DNA from: Micromonospora globbae
GTDB lineage: Bacteria; Actinomycetota; Actinomycetes; Mycobacteriales; Micromonosporaceae
NCBI RefSeq assembly: GCF_003610785.1
Contig: NZ_RAQQ01000003.1
Coordinates: 62,001 to 126,000, forward strand
Direction of reading: 5' to 3'
DNA: 64,000 nt
A program made the position numbers and the translations under genes. Positions 27,260 through 36,103 of the stretch are shown here, piece after piece. Under the pieces are notes generated by a model. It was not told where the DNA came from. It saw only the letters and a list, made by a program, of their open reading frames with translations, and did not search any database. Numbering within the stretch: position 1 is the stretch's first letter; each line of letters starts with the position of its first letter.

Positions 27260-28407
27260 AGCCCCACCACCCCCGCCTCGGCGCGCAGGTCGGCGACGAT
27301 CCCGGGCAGCTCGGCGAGGAAGCGCTCCACGTCCGCCTCCGAGGTCTCACGGTGCAGCGACACGCGGACGTTCCCGTGCGACAGCACCCCCATCGCCTCC
27401 AGCACGTGCGACGGGCGCAGGGTGGAGGAGGTGCAGGAGGAACCGGAGGAGACCGCGAACCCGCGCCGGTCCAGCGCGTGCAGCAGCGCCTCCCCGTCGA
27501 CGTACAGACAGGAGAAGGTCACGAGGTGCGGCAGGCGGCGCTCCGGGTCGCCCACCACCTCCACGTCCGGCACCTCGGCCGCCACCCGCGCCCGGATCCG
27601 GTCGACCAGCGGCGCCAGCCGGGCCGCCTCCGCGGCGGCGTCGGCCGCCACCGCGCGCAGGCTCGCCGCCGCGGCGACCACCGCGGGCAGGTTCAGCGCC
27701 CCGGGCGTACGCCCCGACTCGCGCTCGTCCGCCGGGTACGGCGACTCCCAGCGGGTGCCCTTGCGGACCACCAGCAGCCCCACCCCCGCCGGGCCGCCCC
27801 ACTTGTGGGCGCTCGCCGTGAGCACCGACCAGCCCGCCGGGACCGGGACCCGGCCCACCGACTGGGCCGCGTCGACGTGGAGCGGCACCCCGGCGTCGGC
27901 GCACGCGGCGGCCGCCTCGGCCACCGGCTGGACGGTGCCCACCTCGTGGCTCGCGGAGATCAGCGCGGCGAACGCCACGCCCGGGGCGCGGACGGCGGCG
28001 GACCAGGCGTCGGCGTCCAGCCGGCCGAGCCGGTCCACCGGCACCGACACCGCGTCACCGCCGTCGGCCACGTGCCGCTCGGCGGCGTGCAGCACCGCGG
28101 AGTGCTCGATGGCCGAGTGCACCAGGGTCCGGCCCGCGCGGCGGCGCCCGGCCAGACCGCCGAGCACGGCGGCGTGCGCGGCCACCGTGCCGCTGGGGGT
28201 GAAGGAGAGCTCGTCGGGGCGTACGCCCAGGACCTCGGCGGCCGCGGCCCGCGCCGCGTCGAGCAGCTGGCGTGCCCGGCGGGCCTGCGTGTAGAGCTTG
28301 CCCGGGTCGGCCCAGCCGTCCTCGAAGGCGGCCAGCAGCGCCTGCCGGGCGACCGGGTGCAGCGGCGTGGCCGTGGCGGCGTCCAGATAGACCGGGGTAG
28401 CGCTCAC
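27256..28407 (-). CDS. Cysteine desulfurase (IscS/NifS-like)
   Basis: A PLP enzyme of 383 residues that turns cysteine into alanine and enzyme-bound persulfide. Visible features: the YLDAATATPLHP N-terminus, SAIEHSAVLHAAE, VDAAQSVGRVPV, PLP Lys in TASAHKWGGPAG, and active Cys in VSSGSSCTSST on the mobile loop. It is coupled to the TusA-like gene. The rest of the suf machinery is not in this window, so the pair may serve tRNA or molybdopterin thiolation rather than general cluster assembly (inference). Confidence 0.92.
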   Translation of the reverse strand: MSATPVYLDAATATPLHPVARQALLAAFEDGWADPGKLYTQARRARQLLDAARAAAAEVLGVRPDELSFTPSGTVAAHAAVLGGLAGRRRAGRTLVHSAIEHSAVLHAAERHVADGGDAVSVPVDRLGRLDADAWSAAVRAPGVAFAALISASHEVGTVQPVAEAAAACADAGVPLHVDAAQSVGRVPVPAGWSVLTASAHKWGGPAGVGLLVVRKGTRWESPYPADERESGRTPGALNLPAVVAAAASLRAVAADAAAEAARLAPLVDRIRARVAAEVPDVEVVGDPERRLPHLVTFSCLYVDGEALLHALDRRGFAVSSGSSCTSSTLRPSHVLEAMGVLSHGNVRVSLHRETSEADVERFLAELPGIVADLRAEAGVVGL

Positions 28408-28603
28408 GACTGCCTACGCTATCGCGCCGGACGGGTCAAGATCCCCCGATGGGGGCCGACAGCCACCCCAACACGGTCCAGCCGGTCATGGTCGAGTAAT
28501 CTGCGACCGTCGGTGACGCCTTTGCCGCCGGTGCTGTCGCTCCGCTGGCCGGAGGCCGGCAGGACAGAACAGACACCGCGGCGCGCTAGGGAGGCAGGAC
28601 CAG

Positions 28604-29575
28604 GTGGTCGCAAGGAGTTCGGAGGTACGGCCGTCGGCCGTACGGCACAGCGCTTCTCCGGGAGCCGGCGGACGCCGGCGGCGTGGTGCTGGTCGGCTCG
28701 CCGGGCTCGGTCTCGGCGGCGTGGCGCTGCTGGTCCTGCTCACGGGCTGTGACGTCGGCAGGACGTTCGACGGCTTCGGCTGGCCGCAGGGCGGCATCTC
28801 GGCCGAGTCCCGGCGCATGTACGACCTGTGGATCGCGTCGTGCATCGCGGCGCTCGCCGTCGGCGTCTTCGTCTGGGGCCTGATCTTCTGGTGCATCGTG
28901 CGCTACCGGAAGCGCGGCAACGACCTGCCGGTGCAGACCCGCTACAACATGCCGATGGAGTTCCTCTACACCATCGCGCCGATCCTCGTCGTCTCCGTGC
29001 TCTTCTACTACACGGCGATCGTGCAGACCGACGTGAACAAGGTGACGCGGAACCCCGACGTCACCGTCGAGGTCGTCGCGTTCAAGTGGAACTGGCAGTT
29101 CAACTACCGCGACGGGCAGGGCCCGGACGCCAACACCATCGCCTCGACGCTCGGCACCAGCGAGGTCATCCCGATCCTCGTCCTGCCGACCAACCGGTCC
29201 ATCCGGTTCGAGGAGACCAGCCGGGACGTCATCCACTCCTTCTGGGTGCCGGAGCTGCTGTTCAAGCGGGACGTCATGCCCGGCAAGATCCGTAACGTGT
29301 TCGAGGTCTCCAGCCTGGAGACCGAGGGCGCCTACGTCGGACGGTGCGCCGAGCTCTGCGGCACGTACCACGCGTTCATGAACTTCGAGCTGCGGGTCGT
29401 CTCGCCGGAGAAGTACGACCAGTTCCTCGCGGCCAAGCAGGACGGCAAGACCACGCAGGAGGCGCTGTCCGCGATCGGTGAGGACCCGTACGCGGAGACC
29501 ACCCGGCCGTTCGAGACGCGGCGTACGCAGAACAACTTCAACCCGGACGACGTGCCGGCCGGCGCGGGGAGCTGA
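28604..29575 (+). CDS. ctaC: Cytochrome c oxidase subunit II (aa3 type), lipoprotein
   Basis: Subunit II accepts electrons at its CuA centre. The 323-residue precursor has a long basic N-terminus, a lipobox (LLVLLTGC, Cys about residue 49), two membrane helices (about 75-100 and 115-140), and the CuA domain with DVIHSFWVPE and CAELCGTYHAFMNF (two Cys, His and Met ligands). GTG at 28604 follows GGGAGG by 9 bases. ctaF follows at once; ctaD is not between them, as in M. tuberculosis. Confidence 0.95.
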   Translation: MVARSSEVRPSAVRHSASPGAGGRRRRGAGRLAGLGLGGVALLVLLTGCDVGRTFDGFGWPQGGISAESRRMYDLWIASCIAALAVGVFVWGLIFWCIVRYRKRGNDLPVQTRYNMPMEFLYTIAPILVVSVLFYYTAIVQTDVNKVTRNPDVTVEVVAFKWNWQFNYRDGQGPDANTIASTLGTSEVIPILVLPTNRSIRFEETSRDVIHSFWVPELLFKRDVMPGKIRNVFEVSSLETEGAYVGRCAELCGTYHAFMNFELRVVSPEKYDQFLAAKQDGKTTQEALSAIGEDPYAETTRPFETRRTQNNFNPDDVPAGAGS

Positions 29576-29585
29576 GGAAGCGGGC

Positions 29586-30011
29586 ATGAAGACCGAGTGG
29601 CGTATCTTCCTGGTCATCGCGACGTTCCTGTTCGGCGCGACCATCCTGTACGCGGCCTGGACCGCCGGTGAGAGCGGCCGGGTCGAGTGGGTGGGCACGG
29701 TCGCCCTGGCCCTGTCGTTCCTGCTCTGCTCGATGTGCGGCGGCTTCTTCTGGTTCGTCTCCCGCCGCATCGACCTCCGCCCGGAGGACCGGCCGGACGC
29801 GGAGATCGCCGACGGCGCGGGTGAGGTCGGCTTCTTCAGCCCGGGCAGCTACTGGCCGTTCGGCCTGGCGCTCGCCGCCACGACCGCCGGCGTCGGCCTG
29901 GCGTTCTGGCAGTTCTGGCTGCTGGGCGCGGGCCTGCTGGCCTGCATCTTCGCCGCCAGCGGGCTCTTGTTCGAGTACTACACGGGCACCCGGCGCACCG
30001 CCGAGCACTGA
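29586..30011 (+). CDS. ctaF: Cytochrome c oxidase subunit IV (actinobacterial type)
   Basis: A 141-residue membrane protein with four helices (starting MKTEWRIFLVIATFLFGATI; FFSPGSYWPFGLA in the middle), the actinobacterial accessory subunit of the aa3 oxidase in the bc1-aa3 supercomplex. It starts 10 bases after ctaC and ends at a strong terminator, forming a two-gene operon. Confidence 0.93.
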   Translation: MKTEWRIFLVIATFLFGATILYAAWTAGESGRVEWVGTVALALSFLLCSMCGGFFWFVSRRIDLRPEDRPDAEIADGAGEVGFFSPGSYWPFGLALAATTAGVGLAFWQFWLLGAGLLACIFAASGLLFEYYTGTRRTAEH

Positions 30012-30035
30012 GCCCGGCGCGACACCGCGGACCAC

Positions 30036-30073
30036 CACGAAGGCCCGCCTCCGCGAGGAGGCGGGCCTTCGTG
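30036..30073 (+). terminator. Strong terminator after ctaF
   Basis: A perfect 17-bp stem (30036-30052 with 30057-30073) closed by a GCGA tetraloop, 25 bases past the ctaF stop. Confidence 0.9.
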
Positions 30074-30196
30074 CGTCGGGGCTCGTCGGGAGCGCGCGCC
30101 GACCGGTGGTCCCGGCGCGCGCCGGCGCGGCCGACCGCCGTCCACGCCCGACGTGGCGGTGACCGTCCACGGCGGCCGTTCGGCGGCGCTGGGGCT

Positions 30197-30313
30197 GGTC
30201 GGAGGGCCTTCAGGAGGTTCGTTCGGGCTGCGGGACGGAGCCGGCGGGCGGGCCCGGTCGGAGGGCCGTTCAGCGGCGCGAGGGGTTGGCCGGCGGGCCG
30301 GTCGGAGGGCCTT
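30197..30313. repeat. Dispersed GGTCGGAGGGCC repeats in the ctaF downstream gap
   Basis: The 302-base gap between ctaF and the next gene holds, after the terminator, three copies of GGTCGGAGGGCC (30197, 30256, 30300), each followed by a TTCAG-like string. The third abuts the stop of the zinc-ribbon gene. No gene is seen in the gap. Confidence 0.6.
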
Positions 30314-30520
30314 TCAGGCGGCGCGACGGGCCGGCGGGCGCGGCCGGGTGGTGGCGGCGAGCCGGGGCGCGGGGAAGGCGAACGTGGCGATCAGCAGGGC
30401 CGTGCCACAGCGGGTGCAGATCAGCTCGGGGCAGTCGGCGCCGTGGCCGTCGGCACACGGTGGCGCCTCGAACGGCTGCACACCCTCGCAGACGTCGCAG
30501 TGGAGTTCGCGGGCCGACAC
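30314..30520 (-). CDS. Small zinc-ribbon-like protein
   Basis: A 68-residue protein starting at GTG 30520, chosen because AAAGGAG lies 8 bases before it. Cysteines occur in pairs (HCDVCEG, ICTRCG) with two more between (PPCADGHGADC), which suggests a zinc ribbon. The tail is basic and Pro-rich. A similar short gene accompanies trpD in other actinomycetes as far as I recall. Function unknown. Confidence 0.75.
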   Translation of the reverse strand: MSARELHCDVCEGVQPFEAPPCADGHGADCPELICTRCGTALLIATFAFPAPRLAATTRPRPPARRAA

Positions 30521-30650
30521 GGGCGTCTCCTTTCGCTCCGGCCGCCGGTGGCGCACCACCGGGTGAATCACTCCGGTGTAGTTTGGCACGCCCCTCCGAC
30601 ACGATCCGGGGCCGCCCGCGCTCCGCGCTCGGAGCGCCCGCGCCCCGCGC

Positions 30651-31697
30651 TCAGAGCGCGCGGGCGACCTCGACCCAGCGCTCCAGGGTGGCGGCGGCCG
30701 CGCCGGAGTCGATCGACTCGGCGGCGCGGGTCATGCCGGCGCGTAGCGCCTCGGTCAGGTCACCGTCGAGCGGGCCCTGGGTGGCCAGCGCCGCCGCCGC
30801 GTTGACGAGGACGGCGTCGCGTACCGGGCCCGTCTCCCCGGCCAGCACGCGGCGCGCCACGTCGGCGTTGAAGGCGGCGTCACCGCCGCGCAGGTCGCCG
30901 ATCGTGGACCGGGCCACGCCGAGGTCGGCCGCGTCCAGCACGGCCTCGCGTACGGTGCCGCCCTGCGCGACCCACACCCGCGTCGGCGCGGCCGTCGTGA
31001 ACTCGTCGAGCCCGTCCTCACCGCGCATCACGAGCACCGAGTCGCCCCGGGCGGCGAACACGCCGGCCATCACGGGGGCCATCCGCGGGTCGAAGCAGCC
31101 GACCGCGCCCGCGCGGGGACGCGCCGGGTTGGTCAGCGGGCCCAGGAAGTTGAACACGGTGGGCACGCCCAGTTCGCGCCGGACCGGGCCGGTGTGCCGC
31201 ATCCCGGGGTGGAAGCGGGCCGCGAAGCAGAAGGCGATCCCGGCCTCCTCGACGCAGCGGGCGACCCCCTCCGGGCCGAGATCCAGCGGTACGCCGAGGA
31301 ACTCCAGCAGGTCGGCCGTGCCGCAGGAGGACGAGGCGGCTCGGTTGCCGTGCTTGACCACCCGCACACCGGCGCCGGCCACCACGATGGCGGCCATCGT
31401 GGAGATGTTGACCGTGTGGGCGAGGTCACCGCCGGTGCCGACCACGTCGAGGGCCCGGGCGCGCAGGTCGTCGGGGATCGCGACCGGAACCGCGCGGCCG
31501 AGCATGGCCTCGACCAGACCGGCGAGTTCGGCCGAGGTCTCACCCTTGGCCCGCAGCCCGACGGCGAAGCCGGCGATCTGCGCGGCGCTCGCCGAGCCGC
31601 TCATGATCTCGCCCATCGCCCAAGCGGTGTCGGCGGTGGAGAGCTCCTCGCCGCGCAGCAGCGCGTTGAGCAGGTGCGGCCAGGTCCGATCGCCCAT
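30651..31697 (-). CDS. trpD: Anthranilate phosphoribosyltransferase
   Basis: TrpD couples anthranilate to PRPP in tryptophan synthesis. The 348 residues contain the PRPP-binding [35 protein letters not shown], the [16 protein letters not shown] anthranilate-site region and RGEDGLDE. The ATG at 31697 has GGGAGG 6 bases upstream. It is isolated from other trp genes and placed beside the respiratory genes, as in mycobacteria. Confidence 0.95.
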   Translation of the reverse strand: MGDRTWPHLLNALLRGEELSTADTAWAMGEIMSGSASAAQIAGFAVGLRAKGETSAELAGLVEAMLGRAVPVAIPDDLRARALDVVGTGGDLAHTVNISTMAAIVVAGAGVRVVKHGNRAASSSCGTADLLEFLGVPLDLGPEGVARCVEEAGIAFCFAARFHPGMRHTGPVRRELGVPTVFNFLGPLTNPARPRAGAVGCFDPRMAPVMAGVFAARGDSVLVMRGEDGLDEFTTAAPTRVWVAQGGTVREAVLDAADLGVARSTIGDLRGGDAAFNADVARRVLAGETGPVRDAVLVNAAAALATQGPLDGDLTEALRAGMTRAAESIDSGAAAATLERWVEVARAL

Positions 31698-31782
31698 CGC
31701 GGGCCTCCCGAGCGTGCGGATGCGGGTGGGGTGAACCGGCGCCGGTCGGTCCGGCGCCGTGGCGGTGCCGGAGCGGGGGACG

Positions 31783-32178
31783 TCAGGCGGGTGCGTGCGT
31801 CCGCAGCAGCTCGGCCACCGTCGTGCCGGTGGTCACCGGGTCGAGCGGGTGCATGAGGGTGGCGTCGACCTCGGCGTACGCCGCGAGCCATCGGTCCGCC
31901 GCGCGGGCGATCACCACGCAGGTCGGGGGAGCGTCGTCGCGCTCGTCCTTGATCTGCCGGGCGATGCCGAGGCCGCCGCCGGGGGACGCCTCGCCGTCGA
32001 GCATCAGCAGGTCGATCTCGTAGTCGTCGACGAGCCGGACGACCTCGTCGTAGCTGGCGGCGTCGACGAACTCGATCCGCAGGTCGGGCGCGGGACGGGT
32101 GCCGACGGCCAGCCGCATCCGGTCGCGGACCTGCGGGTCGTCGCTGTAGAGCAGGACGGTGCACTGACGATCACTCAT
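31783..32178 (-). CDS. Stand-alone degenerate receiver-domain protein
   Basis: 131 residues with the CheY-like order: acidic pair in YSDDPQ, phospho-acceptor candidate Asp in [10 protein letters not shown], but the switch Thr/Ser position reads VVIARAAD and the conserved Lys of the KP motif is His (TLMHPLDP). It has no output domain. It is probably a phosphorylation-independent or sequestering receiver (inference). It is upstream of trpD on the same strand with an 85-base gap; no histidine kinase is adjacent. Confidence 0.75.
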   Translation of the reverse strand: MSDRQCTVLLYSDDPQVRDRMRLAVGTRPAPDLRIEFVDAASYDEVVRLVDDYEIDLLMLDGEASPGGGLGIARQIKDERDDAPPTCVVIARAADRWLAAYAEVDATLMHPLDPVTTGTTVAELLRTHAPA

Positions 32179-32361
32179 GCCGACACTCCGCTTCGCTCCG
32201 TGCCGCCATGAGACCTCTTCGCGCGGCGCCCGGACAGGCGCTCGCTGCGCTCGCTCATGGCTCGACTGGCTTCCACCTCGTTGCTGCCCGCAGATCGTAC
32301 CGGTCGGCGTGACACAGCCGACATCCCGCCCGGCCCGCCGGGGGCGTACCCCTGGGGCGGC

Positions 32362-33330
32362 TCAGGCGGGGGACCCGGCGGCGCGCTCGCGGGCCTCCTG
32401 GCGGTCCAGCTCGCGGTCGATGCGGCGGGCCTCCCGCTCGGACTGCCGGACCCACTGCGCGACGAGCACGGCGAGCATGGTCACGCTCACGAACTCGCCG
32501 CCGGCCCAGAGGATGCCGCCGGCGAGCACCTGGTCGTCCCACGGGTCGGCCCAGCCGAGCCGCAGCGACGGGTACCAGTCGCCGCCGAAGAGCGTGCTGC
32601 TCTGCATGATCGTGAGCCCCAGCACGGTGTGGAACGGCACCGACAGGAGCATCAGCAGGGCCCGGGCCGGGTACGGCCAGCGCCCCGGCAGCGGGTCGAG
32701 GCCGAGCAGCGGCCAGAAGAACACGCAGCCGGTCATGATGAAGTGGGCGTGCACCAGTTCGTGGGCCCAGGCGTGCTCCAGCGTGTACCGGTACAGGTCG
32801 GTGAAGTAGAGCACGAACGGGTTCACCACGAAGATGGCGAACGCCACCAGCGGGAAGCTGTAGACGCGCGCGATCCGGCTGTGCACGATCGCCAGCAGCC
32901 GCTTGCGGGGCCGCTGGGGCAGGGTCCGCAGGGCCAGCGTCATGGGCGCGCCCAGGGCCAGGAAGATCGGCGCCACCATCGACAGCACCATGTGCTGGAC
33001 CATGTGCACGCTCAGCAGCGCCGTGTCGTACGCGTGCAGCCCGGTGACCGTGACGAGCGCGATGCCGCCGAGGCCGGGGCCCAGGAAGAAGATCGTCCGG
33101 GTCACCGGCCACCTGTCGCCGCGTGCCCGCAGCCGGTGCACGCCGTACAGGTAGAGGCCGGCGGCGAGCACCAGGCCGAGCGCCAGCCAGCTGTCCAGCC
33201 GGGTCTCGGTCACCAGCGCGCTGATCGTGAACGGCGGCGGGAGGGTCTCCGGGCCGGCGGCCACGGCCGGCGCGGCCGCGCCGGACGGGAGGGCCGAGGT
33301 GGCGGCGAAGATCGGATCGACGTGCAGCAC
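32362..33330 (-). CDS. CtaG-like cytochrome c oxidase assembly factor (caa3_CtaG family)
   Basis: A 322-residue protein with about seven membrane segments, starting at GTG 33330 (MLHVDPIFAATSA). Family marks include HMVQHMVLSMVAPIFLALGAP, HELVHAHFIMTGCVFFWPLLG and LPFHTVLG-like histidine-bearing helices (SVPFHTVLGLTIM). It is thought to help copper loading of the oxidase. It lies divergently next to ctaE. The tail is very basic and acidic (EREARRIDRELDRQEARERA). Confidence 0.88.
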   Translation of the reverse strand: MLHVDPIFAATSALPSGAAAPAVAAGPETLPPPFTISALVTETRLDSWLALGLVLAAGLYLYGVHRLRARGDRWPVTRTIFFLGPGLGGIALVTVTGLHAYDTALLSVHMVQHMVLSMVAPIFLALGAPMTLALRTLPQRPRKRLLAIVHSRIARVYSFPLVAFAIFVVNPFVLYFTDLYRYTLEHAWAHELVHAHFIMTGCVFFWPLLGLDPLPGRWPYPARALLMLLSVPFHTVLGLTIMQSSTLFGGDWYPSLRLGWADPWDDQVLAGGILWAGGEFVSVTMLAVLVAQWVRQSEREARRIDRELDRQEARERAAGSPA

Positions 33331-33425
33331 GCTTTTCAGGCTAGGCCAGGCGAACCGGACCACCACGATCGGGCCACCTGGACCACCGGTTTGGCACCCC
33401 GCTGATCGCCGACGCCGGTCAGGGG

Positions 33426-33432
33426 CAATAAT
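33426..33432 (+). promoter_or_regulatory. Possible -10 element for leaderless ctaE
   Basis: CAATAAT stands 7 bases before the ctaE GTG, in a region with no ribosome-binding sequence. This is the spacing expected when transcription starts at the start codon. No clear -35 hexamer was found. Confidence 0.4.
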
Positions 33433-33438
33433 GACCGC

Positions 33439-34038
33439 GTGACTGCGGCCCCAGCCATTGACAAGAGCCGGATCCACTCCCTGACCCGACCCAACATGGT
33501 CAGCGTCGGGACGATCGTGTGGCTCTCCAGCGAACTCATGTTCTTCGCGGCTCTGTTCGCGATGTACTTCTCCATCCGCGCGGCGGCGCCGGAGCAGTGG
33601 GCGGAGCACACCGAGGTCCTCAACATCCCCTACGCGACCACCTTCACGGTGATCCTGGTGTTGTCCTCGGTCACGTGCCAGCTCGGCGTCTTCGCGGCCG
33701 AGCGGGGTGACGTCCACGCGCTGCGGCGCTGGTTCACGATCACCTTCGTGATGGGCCTGATCTTCGTGCTCGGTCAGCTGAACGAGTACCGCACGCTGGT
33801 GCACGAGGGTGTGAAGATCAACGAAGACGGTTACGGGTCGATGTTCTACCTGACCACCGGCTTCCACGGTCTGCACGTGACCGGCGGTCTGGTCGCCTTC
33901 ATCATCTTCATGATCCGCACCACGATGGGCCGGTTCACCCCGGCGCAGGCGACCTCGGCGATCGTCGTGTCGTACTACTGGCACTTCGTCGACGTCGTGT
34001 GGATCGGCCTCTACGGCATGATCTACTGGCTCCAGTGA
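33439..34038 (+). CDS. ctaE: Cytochrome c oxidase subunit III
   Basis: A 199-residue protein with five membrane helices, the usual short actinobacterial subunit III. Visible: [22 protein letters not shown], the [15 protein letters not shown] motif and a C-terminal [21 protein letters not shown]. It opens the ctaE-qcrC-qcrA-qcrB cluster, which builds the bc1-aa3 supercomplex. Confidence 0.95.
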   Translation: MTAAPAIDKSRIHSLTRPNMVSVGTIVWLSSELMFFAALFAMYFSIRAAAPEQWAEHTEVLNIPYATTFTVILVLSSVTCQLGVFAAERGDVHALRRWFTITFVMGLIFVLGQLNEYRTLVHEGVKINEDGYGSMFYLTTGFHGLHVTGGLVAFIIFMIRTTMGRFTPAQATSAIVVSYYWHFVDVVWIGLYGMIYWLQ

Positions 34039-34110
34039 TCTTGGCGCGTCACGAATCACGCCGTTGCCCCGTCCCCTGAGTAAGGTCCAAACCGGTTAAG
34101 GACACAGGTC

Positions 34111-34947
34111 ATGACTTCTGAGAACGACCGCCGACGCGGTCTGCTCGCGCGGCTGCGCGGGCGGCCCGCGGCGCGCAGCAGGGGCCGCCGCCGGCTGGGT
34201 GCCGCGGTCCGGCTGCTCGCCGCGCTGACGCTGGCCGGCGGCGCCTACACCGTCTTCGCCCCCGGCGCGCAGGCGCAGGACAACCAGACGCTCAGCAGCG
34301 CCGCCGCCGACGGCAAGGCGCTGTTCGACGTGAGCTGCGTTACCTGCCACGGTCGCAACGCGCAGGGCGTCGAGGGGCGCGGGCCGAGCCTCATCGGCGT
34401 GGGCGCGGCCTCGGTGGAGTTCCAGGTCAGCACCGGCCGGATGCCGCTGGCCCGCCAGGAGGCGCAGGCGCACCGCAAGCCCCCGCTCTTCACCGACGAG
34501 CAGACCCGCCAGCTGGCCCAGTACATCCAGGAGCTGGGCGGCGGCCCGGAGCTGCCGAACGGTGAGAACCTGCACGAGAACGGCAACGTCGCCGCCGGTG
34601 GCGAGCTGTTCCGGATCAACTGCTCGCAGTGCCACGCGTTCGGCGGTGGCGGCGGCGCGCTCTCCTCGGGCAAGTTCGCCCCGAGCCTGCGCCCGGCGAC
34701 CGACCGGCAGATCTACGCCGCGATGCTGAGCGGGCCGCAGAACATGCCGGTGTTCGGCGACAACCAGCTCCGTCCGGAGCAGAAGGCCGACATCATCGCC
34801 TACATCCAGGAGACCCTGAAGCACGACCAGGACCCGGGTGGTTTCAACCTCGGCCGGTACGGCCCCTCCACCGAGGGTCTGGCGATCTTCCTGGTCGGCA
34901 TCGTCGCGCTGGTCTTCGCGAGCCTGTGGATTGCGGGCAAGTCGTGA
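34111..34947 (+). CDS. qcrC: Dihaem cytochrome c subunit of the bc1 complex
   Basis: QcrC replaces cytochrome c1 and soluble cytochrome c, carrying electrons directly to the oxidase. The 278 residues have a basic N-terminus and export helix (about 30-50), two haem c sites CVTCH (76-80) and CSQCH (171-175), Met ligands probably in GRMPLA and QNMPVFG, and a C-terminal anchor (about 255-275). Confidence 0.95.
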   Translation: MTSENDRRRGLLARLRGRPAARSRGRRRLGAAVRLLAALTLAGGAYTVFAPGAQAQDNQTLSSAAADGKALFDVSCVTCHGRNAQGVEGRGPSLIGVGAASVEFQVSTGRMPLARQEAQAHRKPPLFTDEQTRQLAQYIQELGGGPELPNGENLHENGNVAAGGELFRINCSQCHAFGGGGGALSSGKFAPSLRPATDRQIYAAMLSGPQNMPVFGDNQLRPEQKADIIAYIQETLKHDQDPGGFNLGRYGPSTEGLAIFLVGIVALVFASLWIAGKS

Positions 34948-35014
34948 CCGGGCGGACCATTCGATTCAGTGCTGTGGTGCCGCCGCTCGGCACCGCCCGT
35001 AACGAGGTGACGGC

Positions 35015-36103
35015 ATGAGCACGCACACCGAGCACCAGGCCCAGCAGGGTCGGGAACCGCTCGACGTGAACACCCCCGGGCTTACCCGTTTCGACATCGT
35101 CCGTGAGGGCGCCCGGCGGGACGACATCGAGATCGTCCACTACGAGCCGCAGGTGGTCTCCGGCAGCAAGGCCGAGCGCCGCCTCGTCCGCCTGGTCGCG
35201 TGGCTCTTCCTGCTCTCCGGTCTGGCGGCGACCGCCTTCCTGGTCGTCTACATCTGGTGGCCGTGGGAGTACGCGCCGGGCCGCGGCAGCGACAAGTGGT
35301 ACACCCCGCTGCTCGGCCTCACCCTCGGCCTGTCCCTGCTCGGCATCGGCTTCGGCATCCTGACCTGGGGCAAGAAGCTGCTGCCGAAGGAGGTGTCGAT
35401 CCAGGACCGGCACGAGGGCGCGGTCTCCCCGGACGACCGGAGCATCACCGGGCAGACGATGCTCTACATGGCCGACGAGCTGGGTGTGAAGCGCCGCCCG
35501 CTGCTCGGCATCTCGCTGCTGGCCGGCCTCGCGCCGGTCGGCGCGGTGGCCGCGGCGCCGCTGGTCGGTGGCCTGATCTCGAACCCGCACAAGAACAACC
35601 AGATGTTCACCACCGGGTTCGCCCCGGCCGAGGGCGGCCAGAAGGTACGCCTCGTGCGGGAGGACGGCCGCCCCGTGCGCCCGTCGGACATCAGCGCCGG
35701 CGGTCAGCTGACCGTCTTCCCGGGCATCGAGCACGGCATCAGCAACCGCCACGCGGACTCGCCGACCCTGCTGATCCACCTGCGGGACGAGGACGCGCAG
35801 AAGTCGCGCCAGGCCAACGAGCGGGTCGGCCACGGCGACTACATGTGGGGCAACTACGCGGCGTACTCCAAGATCTGCACGCACGCGGGCTGCCCGGCCA
35901 GCCTGTACGAGCAGCAGACCAACCGTCTGCTCTGCCCGTGCCACCAGTCGCAGTTCCTCATCACCGACAACGCCCGGCCCGTCTTCGGCCCCGCCAGCCG
36001 TCGGCTGCCGCAGCTGCCGATCGAGGTGGACTCCGAGGGCTTCTTCGTGGCGAAGTCCGACTTCACGGAGACCGTCGGGCCAGACTTCTGGGAGCGGCCA
36101 TGA
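35015..36103 (+). CDS. qcrA: Rieske iron-sulfur subunit of the bc1 complex
   Basis: The 362-residue actinobacterial Rieske protein has three N-terminal membrane helices (about 60-80, 95-115 and 165-190) rather than one. The 2Fe-2S ligands are in CTHAGCP and CPCHQSQF near residues 285-315. Its stop overlaps the qcrB ATG (ATGA), which couples translation of the two subunits. Confidence 0.95.
   Translation: MSTHTEHQAQQGREPLDVNTPGLTRFDIVREGARRDDIEIVHYEPQVVSGSKAERRLVRLVAWLFLLSGLAATAFLVVYIWWPWEYAPGRGSDKWYTPLLGLTLGLSLLGIGFGILTWGKKLLPKEVSIQDRHEGAVSPDDRSITGQTMLYMADELGVKRRPLLGISLLAGLAPVGAVAAAPLVGGLISNPHKNNQMFTTGFAPAEGGQKVRLVREDGRPVRPSDISAGGQLTVFPGIEHGISNRHADSPTLLIHLRDEDAQKSRQANERVGHGDYMWGNYAAYSKICTHAGCPASLYEQQTNRLLCPCHQSQFLITDNARPVFGPASRRLPQLPIEVDSEGFFVAKSDFTETVGPDFWERP

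Noticed and set aside
28604..30011. Deletion of ctaD between ctaC and ctaF
   Set aside because: The same arrangement with unlinked ctaD is known in M. tuberculosis, so this is an old gene order rather than a loss. ctaD should be found elsewhere.
32179..32361. Mobile or REP-like element around the GCTCGCTGCGCTCGC string
   Set aside because: This short pattern is common in GC-rich actinomycete gaps, with no flanking duplication, transposase or second copy in the window.
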